Positions 11,269 through 22,201 of a stretch of DNA of 64,000 nucleotides are shown here, piece by piece. Each line of letters starts with the position of its first letter. The stretch's first letter is position 1. The notes below the pieces were generated by a model. It was given only the letters and a program-made list of their open reading frames with translations, was not told where the DNA came from and did no database searches. The position numbers and the translations under genes are program-made. Source of the DNA: Liquidambar formosana (Eukaryota; Streptophyta; Magnoliopsida; Saxifragales; Altingiaceae); contig CM077829.1 in assembly GCA_039720395.1 (NCBI GenBank), positions 20,620,685 to 20,684,684 of the forward strand, in the 5' to 3' direction.

Positions 11269-13128
11269 CTACACTTTAACCTCAATCAAACTATGTCCTA
11301 AAACTCGTTGAACTCCGCCCTCTCTTATTATATTTCTGATCCTATGGATTTCATCCCATCTTCCCTTGCTCACATAATTACCGAGTAGGAGCTTATAGTA
11401 ACCAGCTGTTTTTGGACCTAATTCAACCATTCTGTGCTCCAACAAATTCCCCATCTTAAGGTCACCATGAATCTTACAGGCACCCAAGAATGCACCCCAG
11501 ATGTTGATGTCTGGTTCTATCGGCATCCCTTCAATAAACTGAAATGCTTCATCAATAAAACCTGCCCGGCCCATGAGATCGACCATGGTCACATAGTGCT
11601 CCATATTAGGTTGGATGTCAAACTGTCTAACCATATAATCAAAAACTCTGTAGCCTTCTTTCAGCATTCCAGTGTGGCTACAAGAAGATAAAACAATAAG
11701 GAAACATACACTGTCTGGATTTATGCCTCTCTTCAACATCCTAAAAAAGCTCATTAAAGCAGCTTCTCCATATCCATGCATTCCTAGCCCGTGAATGATG
11801 GCACTCCAAGAGGTTACATCTTCCGATATTTTCTGAGATACTTGACAAGCCAAATCCAGTTTTCCGCATTTTGAATACATGTTGATCAATAGTGCATCTA
11901 TGGAGATATCTGTACAAATTCCACTCTTCGTGATATAACCATGGATGGTTTCTCCTGTTCGTAAGCTTGCCATATCGGCACAAGCTTGGATGGAAATAAG
12001 CATAGTAACAACAGTTAGCTCCACATTCTTAGCATGCATCTCATGAAAGAACTTAAGTACCATATCTAGCTCCCCTTTTCGGGAATACCCACTGATAATG
12101 GCGTTCCAAGCAACCACATCTTTGCATGGAATCTCTTCAAAGACCACCTCAGCTGCATCCATAATCCCACATTTTGCATACATATCCATAATAGCTGTTA
12201 GTATGACTCTGTCCAATGAATAACCGAATACATTTGCATAAGCATGAAGTGATTCTCCAAGACGAAGTGCTCCCCGTAAACCACAGGCAGGAAGAAGTAT
12301 CTTGAGTGTCACTTTATCTAATCTCAACCCTTCAAATTTCATCAACCCACAAATCTCCAACGCAGAACCATAAAATCCATTGAGCACATAGCCCGAAATC
12401 AAGCAATTCCAAGAAACCAAATTCCATTCAGGCATTTCATCAAAGACTCCACATGCATTGTCCAAAGACCCAACTTTTGAGTACATGTCTATTAGGGAAT
12501 TAGCGATGAAAATATTGGTATCAAACCCTGATTTCAGTATCTGGGTATGGACCAATTTCCCTTCTTTGAAGGCAGTAAGACTAGCACAGGCCTTAAGCGC
12601 ATATGGATAAGTGAAATGATCAGGCTTTGCATTCGATATTCGAAGAAGGAAGTAAAGATGAAGAATTTTCTCAAAGAACCCATCATCAGAGAGCTCTTTG
12701 AGTGTACAATTCACTAAAAAAGTATTGGATTGAAAGAGAAATGCGAATAAGGACCGAGCAAGGGAGACTTGCCCAGTTGTAAAATAGGAAAGAAGAAGAT
12801 CAGTTGCAACAACGGTATCGGTTTCGAGTCCTCTTTTGACAAAGAGAGCATGAGAGAAGTAGAGATTGCTGTGGGAGGCTATGTATGAAAAATGACGATG
12901 AAAACTACAAGGAAGTAGCGGTACATTGAAACTCCTACTAGAGTTCAATGCCAAATGAAGGGGAGGAAAAAATGTATGCTTCAAATTGGCCCATTTCAGC
13001 ATGAAAGTCGAACAATAACAACACGATAATACAAAGGGAAGCAGCCAGTGTCTTGCTTTTGCATACTTGCACCTTGAAATAACAATTGTTAAAATTCTAA
13101 CAGGGACGAAAGAAGTGGCAAAGAGCAT
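11269..13128 (-). CDS. PLS-class pentatricopeptide repeat protein, E subgroup
   Basis: Intronless reading frame of 619 residues. The frame extends upstream into the tRNA gene, but only through a GTG; the first ATG is at 13128 (MLFATSFVPV) and the next at 13002. The N terminus is basic and hydrophobic, as in an organelle-targeting peptide. From about residue 105 to 560 there are successive PPR motifs, recognisable from repeated NxLIDMYSKxG, VSWNCLISGY, VAWNAIISGY and TSWSAIIHGL blocks, spaced as P, L and S repeats. The C terminus (INIWGAFLGACKIHGDL to GHSLIEVKV) is an E domain with no DYW domain. Such proteins bind organellar RNA, usually for C-to-U editing, and recruit a deaminase in trans. 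The target cannot be read from the sequence. The gene is intact, and its upstream region overlaps a tRNA gene. Confidence 0.9.
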   Translation of the reverse strand: MLFATSFVPVRILTIVISRCKYAKARHWLLPFVLSCCYCSTFMLKWANLKHTFFPPLHLALNSSRSFNVPLLPCSFHRHFSYIASHSNLYFSHALFVKRGLETDTVVATDLLLSYFTTGQVSLARSLFAFLFQSNTFLVNCTLKELSDDGFFEKILHLYFLLRISNAKPDHFTYPYALKACASLTAFKEGKLVHTQILKSGFDTNIFIANSLIDMYSKVGSLDNACGVFDEMPEWNLVSWNCLISGYVLNGFYGSALEICGLMKFEGLRLDKVTLKILLPACGLRGALRLGESLHAYANVFGYSLDRVILTAIMDMYAKCGIMDAAEVVFEEIPCKDVVAWNAIISGYSRKGELDMVLKFFHEMHAKNVELTVVTMLISIQACADMASLRTGETIHGYITKSGICTDISIDALLINMYSKCGKLDLACQVSQKISEDVTSWSAIIHGLGMHGYGEAALMSFFRMLKRGINPDSVCFLIVLSSCSHTGMLKEGYRVFDYMVRQFDIQPNMEHYVTMVDLMGRAGFIDEAFQFIEGMPIEPDINIWGAFLGACKIHGDLKMGNLLEHRMVELGPKTAGYYKLLLGNYVSKGRWDEIHRIRNIIREGGVQRVLGHSLIEVKV

Positions 13129-13203
13129 TTTTAAACTGACCAAAAGGAAAGTAAAAAAAAAAGAAAAATGAAAAGAGGCTTTTTTAGAAAGTGAGAAAAA
13201 TAA

Positions 13204-13275
13204 CGCCGTTGCCGGGGATCGAACCCGGGTCACCCGCGTGACAGGCGGGAATACTTACCACTATACTACAACGAC
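13204..13275 (-). tRNA. tRNA-Asp(GTC)
   Basis: 72-nt cloverleaf on the minus strand. The acceptor stem pairs GTCGTTG with CAACGGC (one G-T pair), followed by discriminator G. The anticodon stem is CCCGC/GCGGG around loop CTGTCAC, with anticodon GTC at plus positions 13240-13242. The T arm contains GGTTCGATCC. There is no intron and CCA is not encoded, as in nuclear tRNA genes. All stems pair, so it looks functional. It lies 75 bases upstream of the PPR start on the same strand. Confidence 0.95.
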
Positions 13276-13542
13276 TTGGTTGGGATGGTATCTGGTTTCA
13301 TTAGTTATAATTGGATTCATGTTGCTCACAGAAATCTTACGATGTAAGGTGAAAAACAAAACTCCTAAGCAGAAAACATAAAAGTGAAAAACAAAATGGG
13401 AACCCATCCTATTAAGGCTGACAATCTGGGTAGAAAACACTTGCGCCTTATCATCACTCGTGTTACAAGATATTTAAGACACTTGGAGCAAATATACCCA
13501 TTTTATTGGCTTGTGTCTTGTGATGTGGGTAACAATATTAGG
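13276..13542. other. Intergenic sequence
   Basis: AT-rich sequence between the tRNA gene and a MITE-like element. I see nothing specific in it. Confidence 0.5.
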
Positions 13543-13861
13543 AGTGTTAATGGTTTGGTTTGGTTTTAGGGGAGATTTCAAACCAAACTATTATACTTCG
13601 GTTTTATTCCTATCAAATCAAAACCAAACCATACTATAAAAAAACCAAATTGAACCAAACTGAAAAATTTTGGTTTGGTTCGGTTCGATTTCGGTTTTAA
13701 CCTATCAAGTAGCAACAAATAATTGAAAATGAAAAAACATAACATGCCAAACTCCAAATAAAAACATTTTTAATAAAAGCATTACATTAGCAACCAAAAA
13801 AAACATTAAATATTGTATCAAAATAGAAACATATTGACATATATCAATATGTCAAACTTTA

Positions 13862-13904
<43 letters not shown>

Positions 13905-14088
13905 ATATATTATATATTTTTCGGTTTTTTCGATTTGGTTTGGTTTTTTAAAACTGAAAACCAAAACCAAACCAATTTAGTTCGGTTTTCTAAAATTAAA
14001 ACCATAACCAAACCTAATGACAAAAAAACCAAACCAAACCGCTCGATTTGTTTTGGTTCTCTGTTTTAACCAAAACCATTAACACCCC
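13543..14088. mobile_element. MITE-like element with GGRGTGTTAATGG termini
   Basis: Left end GGAGTGTTAATGG and right end CCATTAACACCCC are inverted repeats, each flanked by TA. Subterminal regions are packed with GGTTTGGTTT on one side and its complement on the other, so the whole element can fold back. It is about 546 bp, has no coding capacity and contains a TA microsatellite (13865-13899). This fits a non-autonomous DNA transposon. The TA target site points to the Tc1/Mariner type, but a longer duplication cannot be excluded. Confidence 0.55.
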
Positions 14089-15393
14089 TAGGTAACATGG
14101 TGTCACCCTTGTACACAAGTTTGCTTTGTCTTTGCTTCATTTTTTGTTTTTTTGTTATGTGTTTTTGTTATTTTTCCTATTAGGAGGTATAAAGATGCTT
14201 AAGCATCCGATTAATCTTTTTGGATGTGGTACATTGAATTTCACATGCATCATTCCACATGCATCGGGCAATTGCAAAACAAAGTTCATGGAGGTGATCT
14301 TGAGGAGAGCACAAAAAGGATTGAGGAGCGCAGATAGCATTGCCCTTAATCGAAAAGATAATGAAATGTACTGTTTACATCGGGGCAGGTTTGTTCAGTC
14401 GGCATTTACATCAGTGCAGGTTTGGCTTCACGATCAATTTTGATTCAAAATGCTTGTCAGTGCTTCCAAGAAATATTTACGGCTGTTAATAGGTAATACC
14501 CTGCAGCTTGCCTTCTTTGTAGCAAAAACAAAAATAAAAAATAAAAAAAGAAAAGGGGGGGGGGGGGGGGGGGGTGGTAATACTCTGCGGCATTATAGTG
14601 TCAGTATTGCCTTATTGCGAGCATGTTTTTGTCTTCTTTTTTTTTGGGGGAGAGAGATATGTTCTCTACATTTTGGCCAAAATATATACATCATCAATTC
14701 ATTATTAACTGATACTAATTAAATTGAACTGGAGACATGAAGGGTTACATTAACAAAGTTTTATTTGCTATGAAAAGCGTTTTTTTATTTTTTTATGAAT
14801 AAAATTAAAGAGCTTTAAGCATCATAGAACAATCCAACATCCCAACTAGGTTGGCACCTTGGGAGTTCTAAATCATGTGCTATTCACCCAGAATGTTTAA
14901 ACATTGGTTGCATTCTGAAAGAACCTAGAGAAAACTAAGACTACATGCAGAAGTGGTTCTAACTCCTACTACATTGAGGCTTTGCAGCATGCAGCACAGG
15001 AAATTAACTGCTTTGTCGTAACATATTCTAGAAATCTTCCATATGAAAAAAATTGGTCTTCTTATATTTCCGGGACATCACTATCAGCCGAACAAACAGG
15101 CCCTTGTTAATCTTATATTACAATTCAATAATATAGAAAATCAATGATACAATCAGAATGATACAAGGCACATCCAACAGTGCTTATACATTGCTTCTCA
15201 ATTAAATCTACTGTCAGCCTTGGTCAATGGCAAAGCCAAGAAAACTGGTCAGTTCACAATTAGGGCTTTGCCCAAACCTGGCAAAAAAATAAAAAATAAA
15301 TGATATAAATAAATAAATCCATGTGCGTGTCCGCTGCTAAATATGAATGCAAACTATACAGCCTTGATCGTGGCAGTAGGGCGACGATGATGA
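14089..15393. other. Intergenic sequence with G-run
   Basis: Contains a 20-base G run at 14555-14574 after an A-rich stretch. Short frames here have no recognisable domain. The right part is probably the 3'UTR of the carrier gene. Confidence 0.5.
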
Positions 15394-16459
15394 TCATGAT
15401 GACACAGAGGCTAAAGGTGACGGTAATGTAGTTGAATCATCTTTCATGCTCTGTCTGTGCAGGATTGCTTGAGCATTATGCTGTGGAACCTCTAAAGAAA
15501 ACGAGCGCTTGAACAATTCATATGATGCAAAGAAGAGTGCTCCTTGAGAAATATACATAACCAATCTTGGAGTCAATCCCCTGGTCACGCAATCAAGAAA
15601 CATCTATCAGATCATATGTACAAAAACACAATATCCATAAATTTACAACTATGAAAAGGATCCAGTCTAAAAAGAGCCAGGCAAAAGAAATGTTTCCTGC
15701 AAAAAACTGATTCTTCTAAAATATAAAAATTACAAATATGTCGGTAGACAGACACCTGGTGGGCTAGTTCATTTGGTTCATGGTTACACGTGATGGTATC
15801 CTGAAGAAGTTAATTCCACAGGGTTGGATGACTAAAACTTTTTCCCAATTAAAGATTACCATTTCCCACTCTTCAGGAGAATAAAAATAAAGAAAATATA
15901 TATATCTATATATATATATATATATAAGTGATCCAACTTGCGGGGATTGGTTTCTTATGCAATTTTCTTTTCTGAAGAAATCTTTATACATCCAGATTCC
16001 AGATATGTGTTTGTGTGTGTATCAAGGGAAGATAACCAAGAAAGCAGAATGTCAGGATCTTCTCACCCCAAGGGACAGACCACCACAATCTCATGAATTG
16101 AATCTCTTTTCCCAAATGTCAATCCCAAGAGGTCCTTTTTAACAGCTAACAAAACATTTATTATCCGGCTTCCGCCCCCCCCCCCCCCCCAAAAAAAAAA
16201 AAAAAAAAAAAAAAAGGGAAGAAACTTTACATTTACAGAGGTTTTATCTCCTTTTATTTGGTACCGTAACCCTAATATTAGTCCAAAAGATGGGCTCTTA
16301 CAACACTCCTTCAGCACCAATGGTAGGTGCAGTTGGCCATTGTTCTAGTTTACCCATATGCCTTGGGACCGCTTTTGCAAAGAGGTTGATAGGCTAATCC
16401 GAGTCACTAATAGTTTCCCATATTCTGCCATTCCAGTATCTTCCTCCACAATCATAAAT

Positions 16460-16499
<40 letters not shown>

Positions 16500-19400
16500 G
16501 ATCATTTTTACATAGTTTGATGTCTTACATAACTCAAATAAACATTTCTTAGAATGTTTCTACTTTAAAACTGATTCAAACAGGTCATAAACTACCATGT
16601 ACTTATGCAAGCTAATGAGGAATGACCCATTAACAAAGATGTTTTGGAAACTTCAATTTCATTAGTTTCAAAAGATAAGTTGTGAATTATGAGTTGTGAG
16701 ACAATATTTTCCGGTAATGAAAATCTATAGGCCCAAAGAAATTCATACCTGTAGAGACCTTTCAAACCTTCATGCTTGCCTATTTCCTTGAGGGCATGAA
16801 ACACACTATCATATTGGCTGACAGATCCAGGAATCTGCATAACAACCAATTTGTCAGAAGCACAAACAATTCTGCACTATGATAACCACCAATTCAAAAT
16901 AATATGGGAAACCAACATAAAATCATATCGGTGAAAAGTTTCTAATAGGATCATATCTAATTTTTAGCCATAAATTGCTCAGAGGAGATGTTCCTGGCAG
17001 GCCAGGACCACTCATAAGCATACAAAAGGGGTTTGGGGAACTGAAACTAGACTAAAATTCTAATTAATTGGACCTTATAGGCAACAAAATAGATGTCACA
17101 TTGATTTTGAAATCTAGCTTCTTTGAATGTCCTTGAAATTTAATTTAACCTAAGATGAAATGTCATGATTTATTATTCTCTAAAAAGCTAATCCAGAAAA
17201 CTTGCACAGAAAAAGCTTCTTTGCATCATGCAATTAATGTCTGAACTCTGAAGGTGCATGTATATATATACACACATAAATTATAATAACTCGTTCTGCT
17301 AGTTCAACTTAGCTGGTCAAGTTAGCAAAGGAGCATATAAAGTGACTCCATCAAAACAAAACATACATATTACAAACCTGTGTCTGTAATCTTGTCTTCA
17401 CGACGTCAAAGGGAGTTGTAAATAAAGCAGCAGTAGATCCGGCTAGTCCTCCACAAACTAGCTGCAGGGATAGCATAATAATCTTAGCATAATCCATGCA
17501 TTCGTAACTTTAAAGCAAAGTGCTCTTAATAAGAAACAGTTCCTTAATTTCTAAATAATATGACTTTTAATGAGGAACGTTGGAAGTCATAGAGATTGGA
17601 AACAAATTGCTAAGAGCCAGTCGCCTAGGAAAGCTGAATAATTGTGAAAACATAACCATTATACTATAGTAAATGAAAGATACCCTGTGCGTGGTGAGGG
17701 AAGAGGGGGTGAGGGCAGAAGAGAGGGACAACAAACCGTTTGTGCTGTGTTGAGTTGGGCATTAGACTGTAGCGACGACAGCATCAATTGCTTCAAGCTT
17801 TCATATGTGTAAAACTGCACATAATGGTAAACATAGCTTCAGAATATAAGCTGTACAAAGAAAATTAATAGAATACAAGCTAAAGAAAATTAACTGTCAA
17901 TTGAAACTTGTCCTATATAGTAACCATCAGAGGCAAGCTATGCTGTGCCAGTCCCACACACTAGTGCGCACCTGTCTCATATGTAAAAATGCCTCACCTT
18001 GATAATAGAGTGTGGAACATTCCTGCAGAGTACAGCTCCCCATCCAGTGTATAAAGAAGGCAAACCACCCTTTCCAATAATTCCAACCAACGCATTCCTG
18101 CAAAGACAGATTGATGAGTAATATGGAAAATGGACATTGACAAAACATGTCTTCTTACAGAACCACGGCAGAACCAAAGTTGGAAGCTATAGAGGACAGA
18201 TAACAAGAACTTGAAACTAAAAATATACTGACTGAACATGAAATGCAAAGCAAAGACGAAGAAAAAAATCTTGCAATATGCTATATTTCCAGAAACAATT
18301 GAATATAATCATAGTAGTTGAATGTAAATCTACATAAGGAACGTCAAACATAATGCTTACTAAAATGTAAGCATCATTGGACTTCTCAAATTGACAAAGA
18401 CAACAGGATCTTGAAGGTATACCAGCAGTTTTGATAGTGTGAACCAACTTGCATCTGCTGCTTTATACGCTCACTGGGAGTAAAAATGAAAGAAGTAGCA
18501 ATGCTTGCACAACCACCAGCCATGCAATGGGCAAAAGAGTGATAGTCCTGCATGAAAAAAATGGGTGAGAATTCCAACAGGCCACTAAATTACACTTAAT
18601 ATGGTAAAAATGAATGAGACACAGCAAATTTTTAAGACTTAATACTTGGGTCCAAAACCTGTTTTCACTTACATATTTCCTCTCTTTCACCCCACCCCGT
18701 TGAAAACAATTAATAAATGAGGGGATAGAGAGAAAATAAAGGATATGATGAAAAATTACCTTAGGAAGAAGAGGAAGCAAAGCTCCCTTAACTGATTCAT
18801 ACGTGAAAGTGTAAACTGCAGAAATTGGAGCGGAAGATGCAATATTGCTTGCAATTCCACGATAAAGTCCAGTTAAACCTGAAACCAGCACTGCTAATTT
18901 TCAGAAGGCTATTTAGACAAGTTTACAAAATTTTCACACAAAAAAAGAAAATGGTACCTCTATAGCTTCATCAAGCAATCACCTTACATTAGACAACTTA
19001 CCTCTCTGAGAAACAATTGATTGTCCTATGTAACAGATGGACTTCTGATCTGCACGGCAAGATTGAATAACTGTCTTAATCGTATCAACAGGATGTAGAC
19101 AAAGGCTAACACATACACCAGCCAATGCTCCTGCTAAAGCATGCTCTTGCTTTGCAAGGGCAATCCGAGGTTTATCATGTGCTGGTGAGCAAATTTCTGT
19201 TTTAGGTTCGTCCTCAACGGCATACTTCTCAGGTTGCTTCCTTCTGTTTTCAAGTAGTTCATCACCATCAGTTCCATGTTGGCTTTCTTCATATGCACTA
19301 CTACAGGAAGCTAAAGAGTTAATGTGGTAATCTGCATAAAGACTAGAGCTTTGAACCCTTGAAACACTACCATCTGCCTCAATATCTTTGACAGATCTAA

Positions 19401-20265
19401 GGAAATAATCTGAATACAGAGAGGTAGTTGCTCTTTTATTATTTTCACATTTTGCAGTATCACATGGTGATGAGTTACTGTGTTTAATTGAATCAGGGTT
19501 ACAGTTGGCACTCCCAGTGGCCAAGTTATTTGCAGGACTATTTGTAACTCCTGAAATTGTGCCTCCTGCAGGACTAAATGTATCTCCTTGAATGCAGAGT
19601 TCCCCAGTTTTCTTGTTCTCCATCTTGGTAATGTTGACAGGATATTTTAGTCTGCCAGGAATTATTTGACTCATCCAGCCATATATATTTCCCAATTCAT
19701 ATGAGATTCCTACACTTGCAAGCCCCTTTCCCCTCCAAGACTCATTAGACATGTTGGTACTATCCTGCAGAAACCTCCAGAGTAACAAACGAGTATAATC
19801 ATCACTCCAAGGTTCAACCACAGACATCTTCTGGGTTGCTTTAAAAAACTTTGGCTGCACCATGGGTGAAGAGTTGCTAGCAGTCCTCAAATCAACACAA
19901 AAGTATTTACTATCAGCTGACGTAGGCCTACTGCCATTTTCTTCTGCACCCAGAATACCCAAGATATCCTCCTTCCAACAGCCACTGCCAGTGTCTTTCA
20001 AATTTGCCTTGGGTTGCAAAACAGCAAGAGGACGACTTGCATAATCCCATATTTGGCCAACTGCAGAGACGAGCTCAGCCGTGCTCAGTGTCTCAGAGGA
20101 TTTGGGCTCAGATTTTTTACTACTTTGCTTATTATTATCAGATAGAGTGGGGGCATATTCTTCATGAACAAAATCAGCAAGCCCAAAGGACGCCCCCTCC
20201 AGTGGACTCCACCTGTATTTGATTGAAGGTTGATCACTTCTAGGCGGTTGACTAGACCCAGCCAT
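15394..20265 (-). CDS. Mitochondrial carrier-family protein with long N-terminal extension
   Basis: Eight coding exons in transcript order: 20265-19002, 18878-18760, 18547-18423, 18097-17998, 17814-17737, 17461-17378, 16834-16749 and 15580-15394. All introns are GT-AG and the phases agree, giving 680 residues. Three carrier repeats are visible, with signatures HPVDTIK (about 391), TPSERIK (about 484) and TPFDVVK (about 606), plus glycine-rich GLxGLYRG and GLYRGLTPR motifs. Carriers of this fold exchange small metabolites across a membrane, usually the mitochondrial inner membrane. The substrate is not evident; the divergent first and second signatures argue against naming one. The first 370 residues, all in exon 1, are polar, Ser/Asn-rich and not part of the carrier fold. 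Uncharacterised plant carriers with such extensions exist, and this looks like one. No breaks are seen. Confidence 0.87.
15896..15926. repeat. (TA)n microsatellite in the last carrier intron
   Basis: TA-rich run with one C interruption in intron 7 of the carrier gene. The same intron also has a C-run then A-run at 16175-16215 and another TA run at 16462-16495. Confidence 0.85.
16175..16215. repeat. C-run followed by A-run
   Basis: Sixteen C directly followed by twenty-five A, intronic. Such tracts are prone to assembly error. Confidence 0.85.
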
Positions 20266-20621
20266 TTTTTCTCAATTCTTTCAATTCCTTGAAAAACCAG
20301 ATAGTACAACAATACCTTAACTGCATCATGAAATTAACAATTGCATCTTTTAATGTAAACTTACAACTTGTTTATTTCAAATAATAAACTGTGCGGTAAA
20401 CAAAGCGGGTAGTAAAAATCACAGTCAAAAGACTACTGGAACCAACTGTACCCAACAAAACCTGTCCAAATCAGAGGAATGAACTCCCATTTTACCAATT
20501 CAGTTCTGATCCCAGTGGGAATTTTCTAACTACAAAATTTATAGAAGAGTTTAATCGAGACTCCTAAGATTCCATGATTGGATTAAAAATTCCAACAACC
20601 TTGGACTGCCATAATGTTTTA

Positions 20622-20881
20622 CTCCCTCCGTCCCTAAAAGATAGGCCAAATTCCTAACTTTTTGTGTCCCAAAATGATAGGCCATTTTGAAAAGTCAAAC
20701 CATAAAATTGTTTAACTTTCCTATTATACCCTTTGTTTTGTTAAAAATTACTTTACCATTTCAATTTCATTTCATAAAGGAAGGGTATTTATGGAAAACA
20801 AAATTTAGTCAATGCATTTATTAAGTTTTCTTAATTTGCGTGTTTGGTCAAACTTGGCCTATCTTTTAGGGATGGAGGGAG
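20622..20881. mobile_element. Stowaway-type MITE
   Basis: Termini CTCCCTCCGTCCC and its near-complement GGGATGGAGGGAG, with inverted repeats continuing through CTAAAAGATAGGCC. The element is 260 bp, flanked by TA on both sides (20620-20621 and 20882-20883), with no coding capacity. CTCCCTCCGTCCC with a TA target duplication is the classic Stowaway signature, mobilised in trans by Tc1/Mariner transposases. It sits in the likely 5'UTR intron or promoter region of the carrier gene. Confidence 0.88.
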
Positions 20882-22069
20882 TAGTCAAATTGAGACTCAT
20901 AAGATATTGCTCCAACATTGGACCAAAATTTTTCGAAAATTCATATTCATATGGATTTTACAAAAGCTTTCTAACGATGGCAGTTAACCTTTTCAATCCT
21001 CCTCTCTCTAGGCTTAGGATTGGCTGTCAAAAATATAAAACCATAAACATAGCATAAGCAGTGTTTTAATGAGTGATGCCAAATAAATAAATATTTTTAA
21101 AGTGAAAAAATAAAATAAAATTGTACATATGACTTATTAACAAAATTGAATAGCAAAATCTTGAATAAAAACCATCAAGGAAAGAAAGCAGATCATCTCA
21201 TATACCAGTCAATTCTGTCGCCTTTTCATTTTATCCAGATCCAGTCCCCTCTGATCTACAGGGATACAGCAAGCTGATTAACAACACAGGACCCCTGAAA
21301 ATCAAATATTTAACTATTAAACTTTAACACACATTAGACACCACCTACAAACAATCATCCAAAGGCAACCCACAAAGCAGCCAGCAATCAATGCACCATT
21401 TACACCTAAATAAAACAGAAAGAAATGTAGAATATAGTTCGATTCAAAAAATATATCCTATAAAAATAACAGTAAAACAATTACTGAAAACAGATCAGAA
21501 ACCCTCGATTTTGCTTAACAAGGAAGGATGATAAGTTGGCACAAAGAACCTAAAACATATTCTTTTCGATTCGTTACAGCTATTGCCGTAAGTATAGACT
21601 CGTAGACGCAATTGGAGAGTCCAATAAGATAGATGCTCATTAATTGAGTTAGTTTAACGGAAAATGAGTTAAATCAAGTTAGCAGAATTTATCAATGTAT
21701 ATAGCAAAAGTAAACAAATCCAACCTCATGAACTAACCAAATTGATACCCTCTTCAAGCTCAATAAATTACAGATGAAGCATCTAAAAGTTACAAATAAG
21801 AAACAACTCATTATCCAAAACGGTCACTAAAAACAAGAGTTTCTGTTTGGTTAGTGAGAAAATATGGGGAAGGAAAAGATATTGAAATTTGGATCTGTCA
21901 TTCTTCATTATTTATGTCCCGAGAAAACAAAAACCCTCCAACCAACTAAACCCAATTCATTTCTTTTCCCTCCCTCGATTTTCTCAGTAACCAAACGGAA
22001 GATAACGGAGAACCCACATTTAAATAGATTTACTGTGAGAAGTAAGAGTTTTGAAGAAGAAGAACCTGG

Positions 22070-22201
22070 ACAGATTTGATTGTTTACGAACGAGAAGCAG
22101 TAATTCTAGGGTTCCGTGATTCATTTTCTCGAGAAAATCTGCCAAACGGACTAGAGTTTTCCAGGAATACATGTAAGGGTTTAAGGAGGAGGGTTTAAAT
22201 A
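22070..22201 (-). promoter_or_regulatory. Candidate promoter and 5'UTR exon of the carrier gene
   Basis: On the minus strand, TATTTAAA lies at 22201-22194, followed about 30-130 bases later by a leader-like stretch ending in a possible donor (CTGTCCAG/GT near 22070). A long 5'UTR intron would then reach the acceptor TTTTTCAAG just before the start codon at 20265. This is a guess from sequence pattern only. Confidence 0.35.

Noticed and set aside
13129..13233. Upstream extension of the PPR frame into the tRNA
   Set aside because: It has no ATG (only GTG), and it overlaps the tRNA-Asp gene. The first ATG is at 13128.
14450..14722. 90-codon frame containing a polyglycine run
   Set aside because: It is created by a 20-base G run and flanking A-rich sequence, with no homologous features.
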